This document shows, piece by piece, positions 43,514 to 52,043 of a stretch of DNA of 64,000 nucleotides. The translations under genes were made by a program, and so were the position numbers. Origin of the DNA: Palsa-504 sp963835775 (GTDB lineage Bacteria > Actinomycetota > Actinomycetes > Streptosporangiales > Streptosporangiaceae); assembly GCA_963835775.1 (NCBI GenBank), contig CAWIHB010000016.1, forward strand, positions 53,200 to 117,199. Reading direction: 5' to 3'. Every line of letters starts with the position of its first letter. Within the stretch, counting starts at the first letter, position 1. Below the pieces are notes generated by a model. It was not told the DNA's origin, made no database searches, and worked only from the letters and a program-made list of their open reading frames with translations.

Positions 43514-43653
43514 CCGGCACCGCCATTCACGACATTCTGTTCATAACCGACACACGGCAAGACTACTATATAGAACATTATTTTGCCTACTAGGACACGC
43601 TAGCTCAGTCAATTGTTGAACCCCTGGCTCAGGGTTCCAGGGCGGCGCGCACT

Positions 43654-43811
43654 AGGGCGTGTCCCGTAGATCTTGGGCTCTGGCTGGTGTAGATCGAAGC
43701 GGGTGAATGACCGCCTGGATCGGCACGACCTCACTGATGAGGAGTGGCAGCGGCTGGTGCCGGTGATGCCCGCTACCAGATCCCGTTTGATGATTTACGG
43801 GCATGCGCCCT
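43654..43811 (+). mobile_element. MITE-like remnant of an IS5-type element
   Basis: The ends AGGGCGTGTCCCGT and ACGGGCATGCGCCCT are imperfect inverted repeats, flanked by CTA/TAG. Inside, a GTG at 43703 opens 36 codons with RLDRHDLTDEEWQRLVPVMP, the N-terminal signature of IS5-group transposases, then the frame meets TAG at the right end. The element has therefore kept its ends and lost nearly all its transposase, which is how MITEs form. Confidence 0.6.
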
Positions 43812-43936
43812 AGCGGTAGAAGCCGCGGCCGCGCCGGCGTTGGCGGTGCTGTCCTCGGCGATCAGCGCGTCTGCCTGCCGGATCGGTGGGCTGGATGGGG
43901 TCACCGCCTCGATCGCCGGAGGCCGGGACCGGGATT

Positions 43937-43975
43937 GGGCAGCGTTCTCGGCGCTATTCGCTGAGAACGCTGCCC
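43937..43975 (-). terminator. Very strong hairpin after the MDR oxidoreductase gene
   Basis: GGGCAGCGTTCTCGGCG pairs with CGCTGAGAACGCTGCCC over 17 bp with one G-T type mismatch and a 5-base loop. It lies 33 bp after the stop of the reverse-strand oxidoreductase. From 43812 to 43936 no gene is seen. Confidence 0.8.
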
Positions 43976-44007
43976 GTAACAGGGAGGTGCCCGCGCTGCA
44001 CCGTCCG

Positions 44008-45012
44008 TCAGCCGGGCACGATGACGACGCGCGGGCCGCCGTCCCGGGCGGCGGCCCAGCCGGCCGTGACCTGCGACAGCCGGAATGTCCGGGTCGGCAC
44101 CGTGACCCGGCCGTCCGCGATCATCTGCATGTACACCGGCACCTGGGCCATGATCGCGCTGACCGAGCCCGACCCGGCGCCGCTGCCGGAGATGCGCAGG
44201 CGGCGGCTGCGCAGCAGCGCGGCGGGCACCGAGGCCTGCGGCCCGGCGGGCGCGCCGATCTCGATGTAGCTGATGTCGCTGCGCTCCTCGTGCAGGCCGC
44301 GCCGGGCCAGCGCCGCGAACATCGCCTCGGCCACGGGGCCCCAGACGAAGTCCAGGACCAGGCCGGGCACCTCGCCGTCCAGCGCGGCGGCCAGCGCGGC
44401 GGCGTCCGCCTGCTGATCGCCGCTGAGCGGCACCGCCGTGGCGCCGGCCTGGGCGGCGCGGTCGAGCCCGGCCCGGCTGCGGCCCGCGCCGATGACACGG
44501 GCAGCGCCGAGGATGCGGGCGTTCTGCACGGCGAGCAGGCCGGCCATCCCGGTCACTCCGAGGATGACCACGGTGCCCAGCGCGTCCGCCGGGGGACCCG
44601 TCCTGCCCGTCTGCTGGCCCGCCGCCTCTGCCTGGTCGCGGTGGGCTAGCAGCGGCATCCAGGAGGACAGGCCGGGGTTGAGCCCGCCGGCGACGGCTGT
44701 CGGCTCGGCCCCGGCCGGCAGCGGGATCCCGCCCGGAACGGCCATCCGCTCGGCCAGCGTGCCGTAGGGCGCCTCGATGTAGCCGGTGTAGCGGAGCGTG
44801 CCGTCGGCGGTGCGGGCTACCGCGTCGACCCCGGGGATGAGCGGGTAGCCGCCGGTGCTGCCGTAGTGCCGGCCCTCGGCCAGCGAGCGGGTCACCGGGT
44901 GGATGCCCGCGGCGGCCAGTTCGGCCAGTTCGCGCCCGGCGGTCACGACGGGCTCGGCGAAGTCGCCGAACCGTGGCGCCTCGCCCGGCGCGTGCGTCAC
45001 TGCTGCCTTCAT
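44008..45012 (-). CDS. Zinc-free MDR-family oxidoreductase (quinone reductase-like)
   Basis: From the ATG at 45012 (GAGGG ahead) the protein is 334 residues. It has the MDR catalytic domain (GIHPVTRSLAEGRHYGSTGG, PLIPGVDAVARTADG) and an NAD(P) domain with VVILGVTGMAGLLAVQNARIL and VIGAGRSRAGLDRAAQAGA. Zinc ligands are absent, as in quinone oxidoreductases. It is divergent from a MarR regulator with a long palindrome between them, which suggests induction by electrophiles or quinones. Confidence 0.88.
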   Translation of the reverse strand: MKAAVTHAPGEAPRFGDFAEPVVTAGRELAELAAAGIHPVTRSLAEGRHYGSTGGYPLIPGVDAVARTADGTLRYTGYIEAPYGTLAERMAVPGGIPLPAGAEPTAVAGGLNPGLSSWMPLLAHRDQAEAAGQQTGRTGPPADALGTVVILGVTGMAGLLAVQNARILGAARVIGAGRSRAGLDRAAQAGATAVPLSGDQQADAAALAAALDGEVPGLVLDFVWGPVAEAMFAALARRGLHEERSDISYIEIGAPAGPQASVPAALLRSRRLRISGSGAGSGSVSAIMAQVPVYMQMIADGRVTVPTRTFRLSQVTAGWAAARDGGPRVVIVPG

Positions 45013-45042
45013 GGTGTGCCCTCGATCCTGATCTCCGTGAGA

Positions 45043-45086
45043 GTTTGATGTACAACGGTTGCATAAGCAACGGTTGTTTGTCAAAC
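45043..45086. promoter_or_regulatory. 44-bp nested palindrome, candidate MarR operator
   Basis: Two nested inverted repeats share one centre (45064.5): the inner ACAACGGTTGC - ATAA - GCAACGGTTGT (one mismatch) and the outer GTTTGA / TCAAAC. It occupies the middle of the divergent oxidoreductase-marR region, 30 bp before one start and 19 bp before the other. Confidence 0.75.
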
Positions 45087-45105
45087 ACCCTGCTATAGTC
45101 TCGCT

Positions 45106-45561
45106 ATGGCAGCTGCCCCGGACTTCCCTGATGACCTGGCTACGCTGTGGTTCTTGGTGCACCGCGTGGCCGGATTGATGGACCGCGCCGGGGAAGCCCT
45201 GTTCCGCCGTGGGCTGAGCGTCTCGCTGGCGCAGTTCCTGGTCCTGAGCGTCGTCGACGCCTACCCCGGCGACCTCAACCAGCAGGCGATCGCGGATCGG
45301 CTCGGGCTGACCAAGGGGACCGTGAGCCGGCAGATCGACAACGCCGTGGCTGCCGGCCGGATGACCGTCCAGGTCTCCGAGCGCACCCGCCGAGAGAACC
45401 ACATTGCCCTCACGCCCGCCGGCAAAGACCTTGTCCGACGCGGCGACGCCCTGTTCCGTGACGCCCAGCGCAACGTGCTCCCGGTCATCGACGACGACGA
45501 CATGGCAGCGGCCCTTCGAGTCCTCAGCAGCCTGAACGCATCGCTCGACAGGATCCGCTAG
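45106..45561 (+). CDS. MarR-family regulator
   Basis: The 151-residue protein has the winged helix DLNQQAIADRLGLTKGTVSRQ followed by IDNAVAAGRMTVQVSERTRR and ENHIALTPAGKDLV. It is divergent from the MDR oxidoreductase and probably controls both genes through the palindrome between them. Its stop codon TAG is part of the CTAG target of the IS inserted directly after it, so the last residues are worth checking against relatives. Confidence 0.9.
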   Translation: MAAAPDFPDDLATLWFLVHRVAGLMDRAGEALFRRGLSVSLAQFLVLSVVDAYPGDLNQQAIADRLGLTKGTVSRQIDNAVAAGRMTVQVSERTRRENHIALTPAGKDLVRRGDALFRDAQRNVLPVIDDDDMAAALRVLSSLNASLDRIR

Positions 45562-47519
45562 GAGCCTGCTGAAAAAGGGCCGCAGCTCACGGCGTGTTTG
45601 CCGGCTTGACGTTCGATGACCTGGGATAATCTTCTCATGCAGGGCTTCGAGCGGATGGACCGGGAGTTTACGGACGCGGAGCTGCTGGCCGGTCACCTGG
45701 TCCCGGCGGGAAGCATGTTCGCGTTCCTGGCCGCGCACCGGGCCGAGGTGTTCCCGGATGCGGATTACGCGGACCTGTTCGCCCCGCCGGGGTTCGGCCG
45801 GCCGTCGCTGCCGGCCACCCGGATGGCGGCGGTGCTGGCGCTGCAGGCGCTGTGTGACCTCTCGGACCGGGAGACCGCCGAGGCGGTCCGGTTCGACGTG
45901 CGCTGGAAGGTTGCCTGCGGGCTGGCGATCGATGACCAGGGCTTCGATGCGTCCTCGCTGGTGTACTGGCGCAAGCGGATCGCGAAGTCGGGCCGCCCGC
46001 ATCGGGTCAATGACGCGGTCAGGAAGGTGATCGAGCAGACCGGGATGCTGACGGGCCGGCGGCGTCGCGCGGTGGACTCCACGATCCTGGCTGACGGGGT
46101 GGCCACCCAGGACAGCGTCACCCAGCTGGTGGCGGCGATCCGGCGGGTGGCGCGGGAGGTCCCCGGGCGCGGCGGAGCAGATCGCGGCGGTGTGCACGGG
46201 GCATGACTACACCAAGCCGGGCAAGCCGAAGATCGACTGGGATGACCCGGCCGCCAAGGATCAGCTGGTGTCGGCGCTGGTCAACGACGCGAACGCGCTG
46301 GTGGCCGCGCTGGAGGGCCGCGACCTGGACGAGCCGGCGGCGTCGGCGCTGGCGCTGCTGGCTCTGGTCGCCGGGCAGGACGTCGAGCCGGCCGAGGGGT
46401 CGGACGGGACCGACGGGCGGTGGCGGATCGCCCGCAAGGTCGCCGAGGACCGGACCATCTCGACGGTCGATCCGGATGCCCGGCATACCCGCAAGTCGCC
46501 CGAGGCCCGCCGCGACGGCTACCGTGCGCACGTGGCCGCCGACCCGGAGACCGGGATCATCACCGACGAGAAGCTGACCAAAGCCGCCGGGACCGAGAAC
46601 TCCGACCCGGCGGTGGCGGAGGAGTTCCTCGCCGCCGAGGCTGGCGGCGGCGACGGCGGGGATGTACGGCAGGCCGCGGGCGGCCGCGACCTTGACATCA
46701 GCGGCACCGGCCGGGCAGCCCCGGACGCCGCGGGCGGCCACGACAGCCGCGACGGCGGCAGCAGCGAGCGTGACAGCGGCCGGCTTGCCTGGTACGGCGA
46801 CTCGGCCTACGGCACCGGGGACCTGCGCGGCGCGATCGGTGACGCCGGCCACGACGCGGTGATCAAGCCCAAGCCGCTGCAGGCCCCGGTGCCCGGCGGG
46901 TTCACCGTCGATGACTTCACCGCGGACGAGCAGGCGGGCACGGTCACCTGCCCGGCCGGGCACACCGTCGCGCTGAGCCGCACCCGGATCGCCACCTTCG
47001 GCGTCTTGTGCCGGGACTGCCCGCTGCGCCAGCGGTGCACCACCTGCAAGACCGGCCGCAAGCTCGTCCTGCACCCCCGCGACGACCTGCTCCGGGCCGC
47101 CCGCGCGGACTGGGCCGCGTCCACCGGGCTGCGCGAGGACTACATGAAATACCGGCCCAACGTGGAGCGCGCCGTCGCCCAGGTCGCCACCTGGCGGGGC
47201 CGGCGGCTCAAGCTCCGCTACCGGGGGGTCGCCCGCAACCACGCCTGGCTGAAGCGCCGCACCGCCGCCCTCAACCTGCGCAACCTGATCGGCAAGGGCC
47301 TGGCCCGCCGGGACGGCGCCCGGGTGCTGGCCACCTGACCAGGGACCAGGCTGCCCCCGGAACGGCAGGCCGGCCGGGCGGGAGGCCCGGACCGCCCCGG
47401 CCGGCCACCCGAAGCCGGTCCTGCAAGACAGCCAACGCGGCCACAGGGCCGGCACAGCCATAACACGGCGCATGACCCGTCATGGACGGCCACCAGAACC
47501 ACCCCAATTCAGCAGGCTC
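45562..47519 (+). mobile_element. IS1182-type insertion sequence
   Basis: The 1,958-bp element has perfect 12-bp ends (GAGCCTGCTGAA ... TTCAGCAGGCTC) and is flanked on both sides by CTAG (45558-45561, 47520-47523), a probable target duplication. It carries one transposase gene in two frames. The left target includes the marR stop and the right end supplies the stop of the DUF1801 gene. Confidence 0.85.
45616..47338 (+). pseudogene. IS1182-family transposase, frameshifted
   Basis: The first frame holds the DUF772 N-terminal region (FGRPSLPATRMAAVLALQAL, CDLSDRETAEAVRFDVRWK) and the first catalytic Asp (RRRAVDSTILADG). The second frame, overlapping from about 46160, holds the rest (DYTKPGKPKIDWDD, WYGDSAYGTGDLR with the second Asp, CRDCPLRQRCTTC, KYRPNVERAVAQ with the Glu). 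A run CCCCGGG at about 46161-46167 has one base too many for a continuous frame. A programmed slip is possible but not usual for this family. Confidence 0.8.
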
Positions 47520-47841
47520 CTAGGGCACGCAGCTCGTCGTCGGGCAGGCCGGCCGCGTCCTGGGGGCTGAGCCGGATGGTGCCTTTGCTGGACTTCAGCT
47601 CCGGGTGGCGGGTGATGAAATCGTCGCGCTCCTGCGGCCAGCCGTAGACCGACAGGCCGTGCTGCCAGGCCCCGATGTACAAACGCCGGCGGCCGACCTT
47701 GTAGGTGGGGATCCGGTAGGAGATGACCACGGCCGCGTCGGGGTAGGCGGCCAAGACCAGGCCGTGCAACCGGTCGAACAGGGGCCGGTGCTCGGCTGGG
47801 ATGGCGTCTATGTAGCGCTGGACCGCCTCATCCACCGCCAT
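47509..47841 (-). CDS. DUF1801 protein, C-terminus trimmed by the IS
   Basis: The 110-residue protein has the DUF1801 (YdhG-like) fold: VDEAVQRYIDAIPAEHRPLF, VISYRIPTYKVGRRRLYIGA, LSVYGWPQERDDF and GTIRLSPQDAAGLP. Relatives continue for about 10 more residues; here the sequence becomes RALGAC and stops with a TGA that belongs to the IS right end. It may still fold. Function of the family is unknown (iron or peptide binding has been proposed for relatives). Confidence 0.82.
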   Translation of the reverse strand: MAVDEAVQRYIDAIPAEHRPLFDRLHGLVLAAYPDAAVVISYRIPTYKVGRRRLYIGAWQHGLSVYGWPQERDDFITRHPELKSSKGTIRLSPQDAAGLPDDELRALGAC

Positions 47842-47971
47842 GGTGTCCTCCCTGGGCTAAGTGCTGATCCCACGCTACGGGAAGGAGTTCAGGGCCCGGA
47901 TTGAACCATCCGGCGGAAGGGTACCGGTACGGCACACGATCAGCTTCGTGCGAGCGCCCAGGGAGGTCCGG

Positions 47972-48406
47972 ATGCGTATCAGCGATGTACTGCGCGGCAA
48001 GGGAACGCAGGTTGTCACCATCACTCCGGACACGACGGTGCGCCACCTGCTGGCGGTCCTGGCGGAGCACGGCATCGGAGCTGTCGTGGTGTCCCACGAT
48101 GGGACTTCGGTGGAGGGGATCGCCAGTGAGCGGGACATCGCGCGGGCGCTGGCCGCGCGCGGCGCCGCGGTGATGTCGGAGCCGGTCACGGCGATCTACA
48201 CCGCCGAGGTGTACACGGTCACGCCGCAGACCTCGCTGGACGACGTGATGCGCATGATGACGGACCACCGGATCCGGCACGCGCCGGTCGTGGTGGACGG
48301 CCAACTGCGCGGGATCGTGAGCATCGGCGACGTGGTGAAAAACCGCATCGACGAGCTGGAAACCGAGCGGACCGCCCTGTCCGACTACATCACCAGCGCC
48401 CGCTAG
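47972..48406 (+). CDS. Two-CBS-domain protein
   Basis: The ATG at 47972 with GGGAGG before it gives 144 residues made of two CBS motifs: about 5-65 (VVTITPDTTVRHLLAVLAEH, GIGAVVVSHDGTSVEGIASE, RDI) and about 75-132 (YTVTPQTSLDDVMRMMTDHR, IRHAPVVVDGQLRGIVSIGD). Stand-alone CBS pairs bind adenosine nucleotides and regulate partner proteins. The partner is not encoded beside it. Confidence 0.92.
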   Translation: MRISDVLRGKGTQVVTITPDTTVRHLLAVLAEHGIGAVVVSHDGTSVEGIASERDIARALAARGAAVMSEPVTAIYTAEVYTVTPQTSLDDVMRMMTDHRIRHAPVVVDGQLRGIVSIGDVVKNRIDELETERTALSDYITSAR

Positions 48407-48556
48407 CCAGCGCGGCGGGCCCGCCGGTTCACCCGGCTGGCCGGCCAGGCTGAGCATGGCGCGGGCGTGGTTAGCCAGGGTCCACACGGTGCTGAAGTGC
48501 GGCTGGAGCGGCGGCCCGCTGCCGGTGGCAGACAGGTGACCGAAGGCGACTCTGCG

Positions 48557-48793
48557 TTATCGGTTGGGCTCGTCTTCTTCGGTCAGGTACGGACCCAGGC
48601 GCCTGCGTCGCTGCCACTGCTTGTAGCTCCGGACCGGATGCGCCAGTGACCGGATCCCGTCCAGGTCGATGCCACCGAACCAGGTAACGGGAAACCCCAT
48701 CACGCGCTGCGGTTCCGGACCCTGCCTGGTACGCGAACCTGGCTGCCACGGTATGCCCAGGACCCGGTTTGGCTCTTCTTGATCGTGCGGCAT
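48557..48793 (-). CDS. Small conserved hypothetical protein
   Basis: The 78-residue protein from the ATG at 48793 contains NRVLGIPWQPG followed by QRVMGFPVTWFGGIDLDGIR, which looks like an internal duplication, then SYKQWQRRRRLGPYLTEEDE. It has no signal or membrane helix. Short actinobacterial proteins with a similar GIPVTWFGG...HPVRSYKQW pattern exist as far as I recall, but no function is known. The 150 bp between the CBS gene and this gene show nothing recognisable. Confidence 0.55.
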   Translation of the reverse strand: MPHDQEEPNRVLGIPWQPGSRTRQGPEPQRVMGFPVTWFGGIDLDGIRSLAHPVRSYKQWQRRRRLGPYLTEEDEPNR

Positions 48794-48833
48794 GATCCAC
48801 TCCGGGGTGCTAACGGCTGGCCTGGAATTCATG

Positions 48834-49283
48834 CTAGCCGGGCGGGAGCACCTCGAACGCTGGGTGTTTCGGTGCGATCGCGCGCAGCTGATCGTCGGTG
48901 GAGTCCGGCCCGGTGCCCTCGAAGAAGATCCCGGTCTCCGCTTTCCAGCGCTTGAGGTAGGCGCGAAGGACCGGTACTTTCTCCTCGTCGCCGAGTTCCC
49001 GGCCGCGGAAGGGCTCGGCCCGCTTTCCCACCCGCAGTTCGCCGGCGCCGGCCGCCCGGAGGTTACGCACCCACTGGGTTTCGCCGCGGGGCGCGACGAG
49101 GTAGCGGCGGCTGTCGTAGCTGAGCAGGTTCACCGGGGTGGTGCGCCACTGTCCGCTGGACCGGCCCTTGACGGCCAGCACCCGCGAGCCGAGGACGCTG
49201 ATGCCCCGCCTGGTCAGGAAGGCCACCAGCTGGTTGAAGACGTTACGAGTGAACCAGCCGGGCGCACGGTAGTGTTCGGGCAC
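48834..49283 (-). CDS. F420-dependent deazaflavin nitroreductase (DDN family)
   Basis: The 149-residue split-barrel protein shows NVFNQLVAFLTRRGISVLGS, VKGRSSGQWRTTPVNLLSYD, RYLVAPRGETQWVRNLRAAG and AELRVGKRAEPFRGREL-like segments, the DDN signature that binds F420. Members reduce quinones, nitro compounds or enones. The window's fbiABC genes supply the cofactor. It lies next to a fragment of a related gene, so a tandem pair may once have been present. Confidence 0.9.
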   Translation of the reverse strand: MPEHYRAPGWFTRNVFNQLVAFLTRRGISVLGSRVLAVKGRSSGQWRTTPVNLLSYDSRRYLVAPRGETQWVRNLRAAGAGELRVGKRAEPFRGRELGDEEKVPVLRAYLKRWKAETGIFFEGTGPDSTDDQLRAIAPKHPAFEVLPPG

Positions 49284-49319
49284 GCGGCCCAGCCTAGCCA
49301 GGCCGCCGGCCCGGCCTGA

Positions 49320-49430
49320 TCACTGGCCCGGGCGGGGCGCCAGATGGATGATCGGCAGTTCCCGGTCGGTCTTCTGCTGGTACTGGGCGAAGCGGGGCGA
49401 GGCGGCGATGATCTGCTGCCAGGCCTGTGA
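49320..49430 (-). pseudogene. C-terminal fragment of a second deazaflavin nitroreductase
   Basis: The reverse strand reads SQAWQQIIAASPRFAQYQQK then TDRELPIIHLAPRPGQ and stop, the C-terminal end of DDN-type nitroreductases (the pattern W..I...SP....Y...T.RE.PV..L). There is no start or N-terminal part; upstream is the end of the CrtC-like gene. It is a truncation scar of about 36 codons. Confidence 0.65.
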
Positions 49431-49435
49431 CTGGT

Positions 49436-50377
49436 TCAGCCTTCGGGCAGCGAGCGCGGCTCGAAGCCGGGCACCGGCTGGCTGGTGCCGTATTCGTAGG
49501 CGCCGCGGCTGCTGGACAAGGTGAGTACGGGACGACCCCGAGGGTAGACGGTCAGTTCAAGGGCGGCCAGGGCGGCGTGGGTGACGGCGCGGGTTCCGCC
49601 GCACGGGTCGGTGTACGGCACCGCCACCAGGTCGTCATCGGCTGCGGTCACCGAGATCTGGAGCTGGGCGGCAACGGAAGTGATGCGGGCGGTGAGGCAG
49701 TCCGGGCGGGCCTCGACGCTGACCCGCCGGTCCAGCCCACCCAGCGCGATCCGGTACCCGCCGAGGCTCAGCGCGCCCATCGCGGTCCACGGCGACCGGG
49801 CCGGACCGACCCTGATCCTGGCCAGCACCAGTTCCAGCCACGCCTCCGGCGCGGCGGCGAAGTCCGCGGCATGCAGCCACACCCACGAATCGGCATGCTC
49901 AGATCCCCAGTTGTGGCCGACGGTACCCCGCCACCCGGACACGGCGACCTCGCGGCCATCGATCTCGAGCCGGCCGGCGACCTGGCCGTCGGGGACGGTC
50001 GCCTCCAGCTTGGTGCGCGGCAGCGGCGCGCGGTACAACGCCGCCGGACGCAGCGGCCGCAGCGGCGGCTGCCCGCCAGTGATGGCCAGGTCCCAGCGCG
50101 CGGTGTGCTGGCCCAGCGCGGCCTGCCCCCGGAACTGCCCGGGCCCGGCGGCGGCGTCCGGCGGGAAGGCGCTGAAGACCTGCTTGATCACGGCCGGCGC
50201 CCGATCGGTGTCGCGATCGGTGTCGCGATCGGTGTCGCGATCGACGACCGTGCACCACAGCGCCACCGACTCCGGCCCCTGGCGGGGGCGATGACGGGTG
50301 TGGCGTATCCACAGCGCCCGGCGGGAGGCGGGATCGCGGGCGCTGACGAACCACGATTCGTACCCTGCGGCGCTCAT
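49436..50377 (-). CDS. AttH/CrtC (tocopherol cyclase)-like lipocalin-fold protein
   Basis: From the ATG at 50377 the protein is 313 residues. It has SWFVSARDPASRRALWIRHT near the start, a DLAITGGQPPLRPLRPAALY segment, GWRGTVGHNWGSEHADSWVW with the HNWG motif, and WTAMGALSLGGYRIALGG. These are features of the two-lipocalin-domain AttH/CrtC hydratase fold. A DRDT repeat at about 52-64 comes from a 12-bp DNA repeat (50201-50236). The substrate is unknown, probably hydrophobic. Confidence 0.75.
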   Translation of the reverse strand: MSAAGYESWFVSARDPASRRALWIRHTRHRPRQGPESVALWCTVVDRDTDRDTDRDTDRAPAVIKQVFSAFPPDAAAGPGQFRGQAALGQHTARWDLAITGGQPPLRPLRPAALYRAPLPRTKLEATVPDGQVAGRLEIDGREVAVSGWRGTVGHNWGSEHADSWVWLHAADFAAAPEAWLELVLARIRVGPARSPWTAMGALSLGGYRIALGGLDRRVSVEARPDCLTARITSVAAQLQISVTAADDDLVAVPYTDPCGGTRAVTHAALAALELTVYPRGRPVLTLSSSRGAYEYGTSQPVPGFEPRSLPEG

Positions 50378-50448
50378 CTGCCCATCATGCCGTCCCGCAG
50401 CGTCGCAGGAGTGGATCTGGCGGTGGCTTCCGCTGACATACTGACCGC

Positions 50449-51090
50449 ATGCCCGGGCGAGCAATGGCAGACGGAAGCGGCACCGAGCCATCGGCTTCGC
50501 TCCGGTCACAGCATGTCGAGGCCACCCGCCGTGCCGTGCTCGCCGCCGCCCGCTCATCGTTCGGCAGCAAGGGCTACGCGCAGACGTCGGTCGATGAGAT
50601 CGCGGCCGCGGCCCGGGTCACCAAGGGCGCGGTGTACCACCACTTCGCCAGCAAGGTGGCGCTGTTCCGCGCCGTGTACTCCGAGGTGGAGGCCGAGGCG
50701 CAGGCGCGGACGGCCGAGGCCGTCGACCCTAAGGCATCGCCGATCGACCTGCTCGTGGCCGGGGTGAACGCCTACCTGGACGTGGCGCTGGATCAGGAAG
50801 TCCAGCGGATCACGCTGATCGACGGGCCGGCTGTGCTCGGCCTGGAGCCGGAGGGCCCCGCCGACCAGCAGCCGGGCTACGTAGCCCTGCGGCTGGGCAT
50901 TGCCACCGCCATCGCGCACGGCCACCTGCGCGACTTTGACCCCAACGTGGTCGCGCATCTCATCGGCGGTCTGGCGCTGCTGGGCGGCGTGCAAATCGCG
51001 CGCTCCAGCCAGCCCGAGGTGACCAGGGCGGCGCTGGGACAAGCGGTCGAGGCGATGCTCCGGGGCCTGGCTCCAGGCAGCGAAAAGTAA
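50449..51090 (+). CDS. TetR-family regulator
   Basis: The 213-residue protein has the HTH in RRAVLAAARSSFGSKGYAQT, SVDEIAAAARVTKGAVYHHF and ASKVALFRAVY, and a C-terminal domain like that of TetR_C_33/MarA-type relatives (DVALDQEVQRITLIDGPAVL). It starts with an ATG at 50449 or a second ATG five codons on. It precedes the alpha/beta hydrolase by 60 bp on the same strand, with an exact palindrome between them. Confidence 0.9.
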   Translation: MPGRAMADGSGTEPSASLRSQHVEATRRAVLAAARSSFGSKGYAQTSVDEIAAAARVTKGAVYHHFASKVALFRAVYSEVEAEAQARTAEAVDPKASPIDLLVAGVNAYLDVALDQEVQRITLIDGPAVLGLEPEGPADQQPGYVALRLGIATAIAHGHLRDFDPNVVAHLIGGLALLGGVQIARSSQPEVTRAALGQAVEAMLRGLAPGSEK

Positions 51091-51124
51091 CCGAGTCCGG
51101 CCAGCAACCAGGCTTGCCTTCGTT

Positions 51125-51141
51125 ACATACCAAGAGTATGT
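51125..51141. promoter_or_regulatory. Candidate TetR operator before the alpha/beta hydrolase
   Basis: ACATAC - CAAGA - GTATGT is an exact 17-bp inverted repeat 9 bp before the hydrolase ATG, in an AT-rich stretch (TTTTATACC). It fits a TetR half-site pair controlling the hydrolase. Confidence 0.6.
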
Positions 51142-51150
51142 TTTATACCT

Positions 51151-52008
51151 ATGGAATCCAAGAAGCTCGAAACGCGGCTCGGGCCGCTGGCGTGGCGCTC
51201 GTCCGGCCAAGGGCCGGCGCTCGTCTTCTTCGCCGGCGCGCTCGCCAATGGTGACCTGTGGCGGGACGTCGTCGCCGCGCTTCAGGACCGGTACCGCTGC
51301 ATCACGATCGACCTCCCGCTGGGCGCGCACCCGTGGCCGCTGGACGAGGGAGCCGACCGGTCGGCCGTCTCGCTGGCCCGGCTGGAGCTCGACTGCCTCG
51401 ACCTGCTCGACGTGGCCGACGCCACGGTGGTCGCCAACGACACCGCGGGCGGGCTGCTGCTGCTGTCGCTGGCCACCGGTCATCCGGCGCTCGGGCGCGT
51501 GGGCCGCCTGGTGCTGACCAACTGCGAGAGCTACGACCAGTTCCCGCCGGACAAGCTCAGGAAGGTCTCGGCGATGTGCCGTGCCTTCCCGCGGCTGTCC
51601 GCGACCCTGCTCCGGCTGCAGAACCGGTCGACGCGTGGCCAGCGCAGGGGCCTGGCCACCGTCACGGCGCGCGGGCTGGACGACGAGCGCTGCGAATCGT
51701 TCTTCGGGCCGGTACGGCGTTCCCGGCGGGTAGCCGATGACCTGGTCGCGGCCATGGCCGGCTTCCGCCCGCAACTGCTCATCGACGCCGCCGGGGTGAT
51801 CCCGCAGTTCGACCGGCCGGTCCTGCTGATCTGGGGCGAGGAGTGCGGATTCTTCCCGATCCAGCACGCGCGCCGGCTAGCGGCCGACTTCCCCCGGGCC
51901 ACGCTGGTCCCGGTGCCCGGGGCCAGCACGTGGGTCCCGGTCGACAATCCGGCCGTGGTGGCCGACGCGATCGCCTCGTTTGCGCCGGCCCCGGCGCTCG
52001 GGAACTGA
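51151..52008 (+). CDS. Alpha/beta hydrolase
   Basis: The 285-residue protein has the fold elements ALVFFAGALANGDLWRDVVAAL, TIDLPLGAHPWPLDEGADRS and VANDTAGGLLLLSLATGHPA, and LLIWGEECGFFPIQHARRLA near the end. The nucleophile position in the elbow is Asp (VANDTAGG) as in haloalkane dehalogenases and epoxide hydrolases, not Ser. The usual C-terminal catalytic His is not obvious (GASTWVPVDNP), so activity may be altered. It is probably controlled by the TetR gene upstream. Confidence 0.82.
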   Translation: MESKKLETRLGPLAWRSSGQGPALVFFAGALANGDLWRDVVAALQDRYRCITIDLPLGAHPWPLDEGADRSAVSLARLELDCLDLLDVADATVVANDTAGGLLLLSLATGHPALGRVGRLVLTNCESYDQFPPDKLRKVSAMCRAFPRLSATLLRLQNRSTRGQRRGLATVTARGLDDERCESFFGPVRRSRRVADDLVAAMAGFRPQLLIDAAGVIPQFDRPVLLIWGEECGFFPIQHARRLAADFPRATLVPVPGASTWVPVDNPAVVADAIASFAPAPALGN

Positions 52009-52043
52009 CGGCACGGCGCTCGGGACGTGACGGGTCACGGCGC

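Noticed and set aside
43590..43640. tRNA-like stretch (GCTAGCTCAGTC ... GGGTTCCAGGG)
   Set aside because: The D-arm-like and T-arm-like words are there, but no acceptor or anticodon stem can be paired at the right spacing; only a 6-bp CCCTGG/CCAGGG stem forms.
47828..48487. Reverse-strand frame containing WTLANHARAMLSLAG
   Set aside because: It is mostly antisense to the CBS gene. A short piece at its start looks protein-like, but there is not enough to call a fragment.
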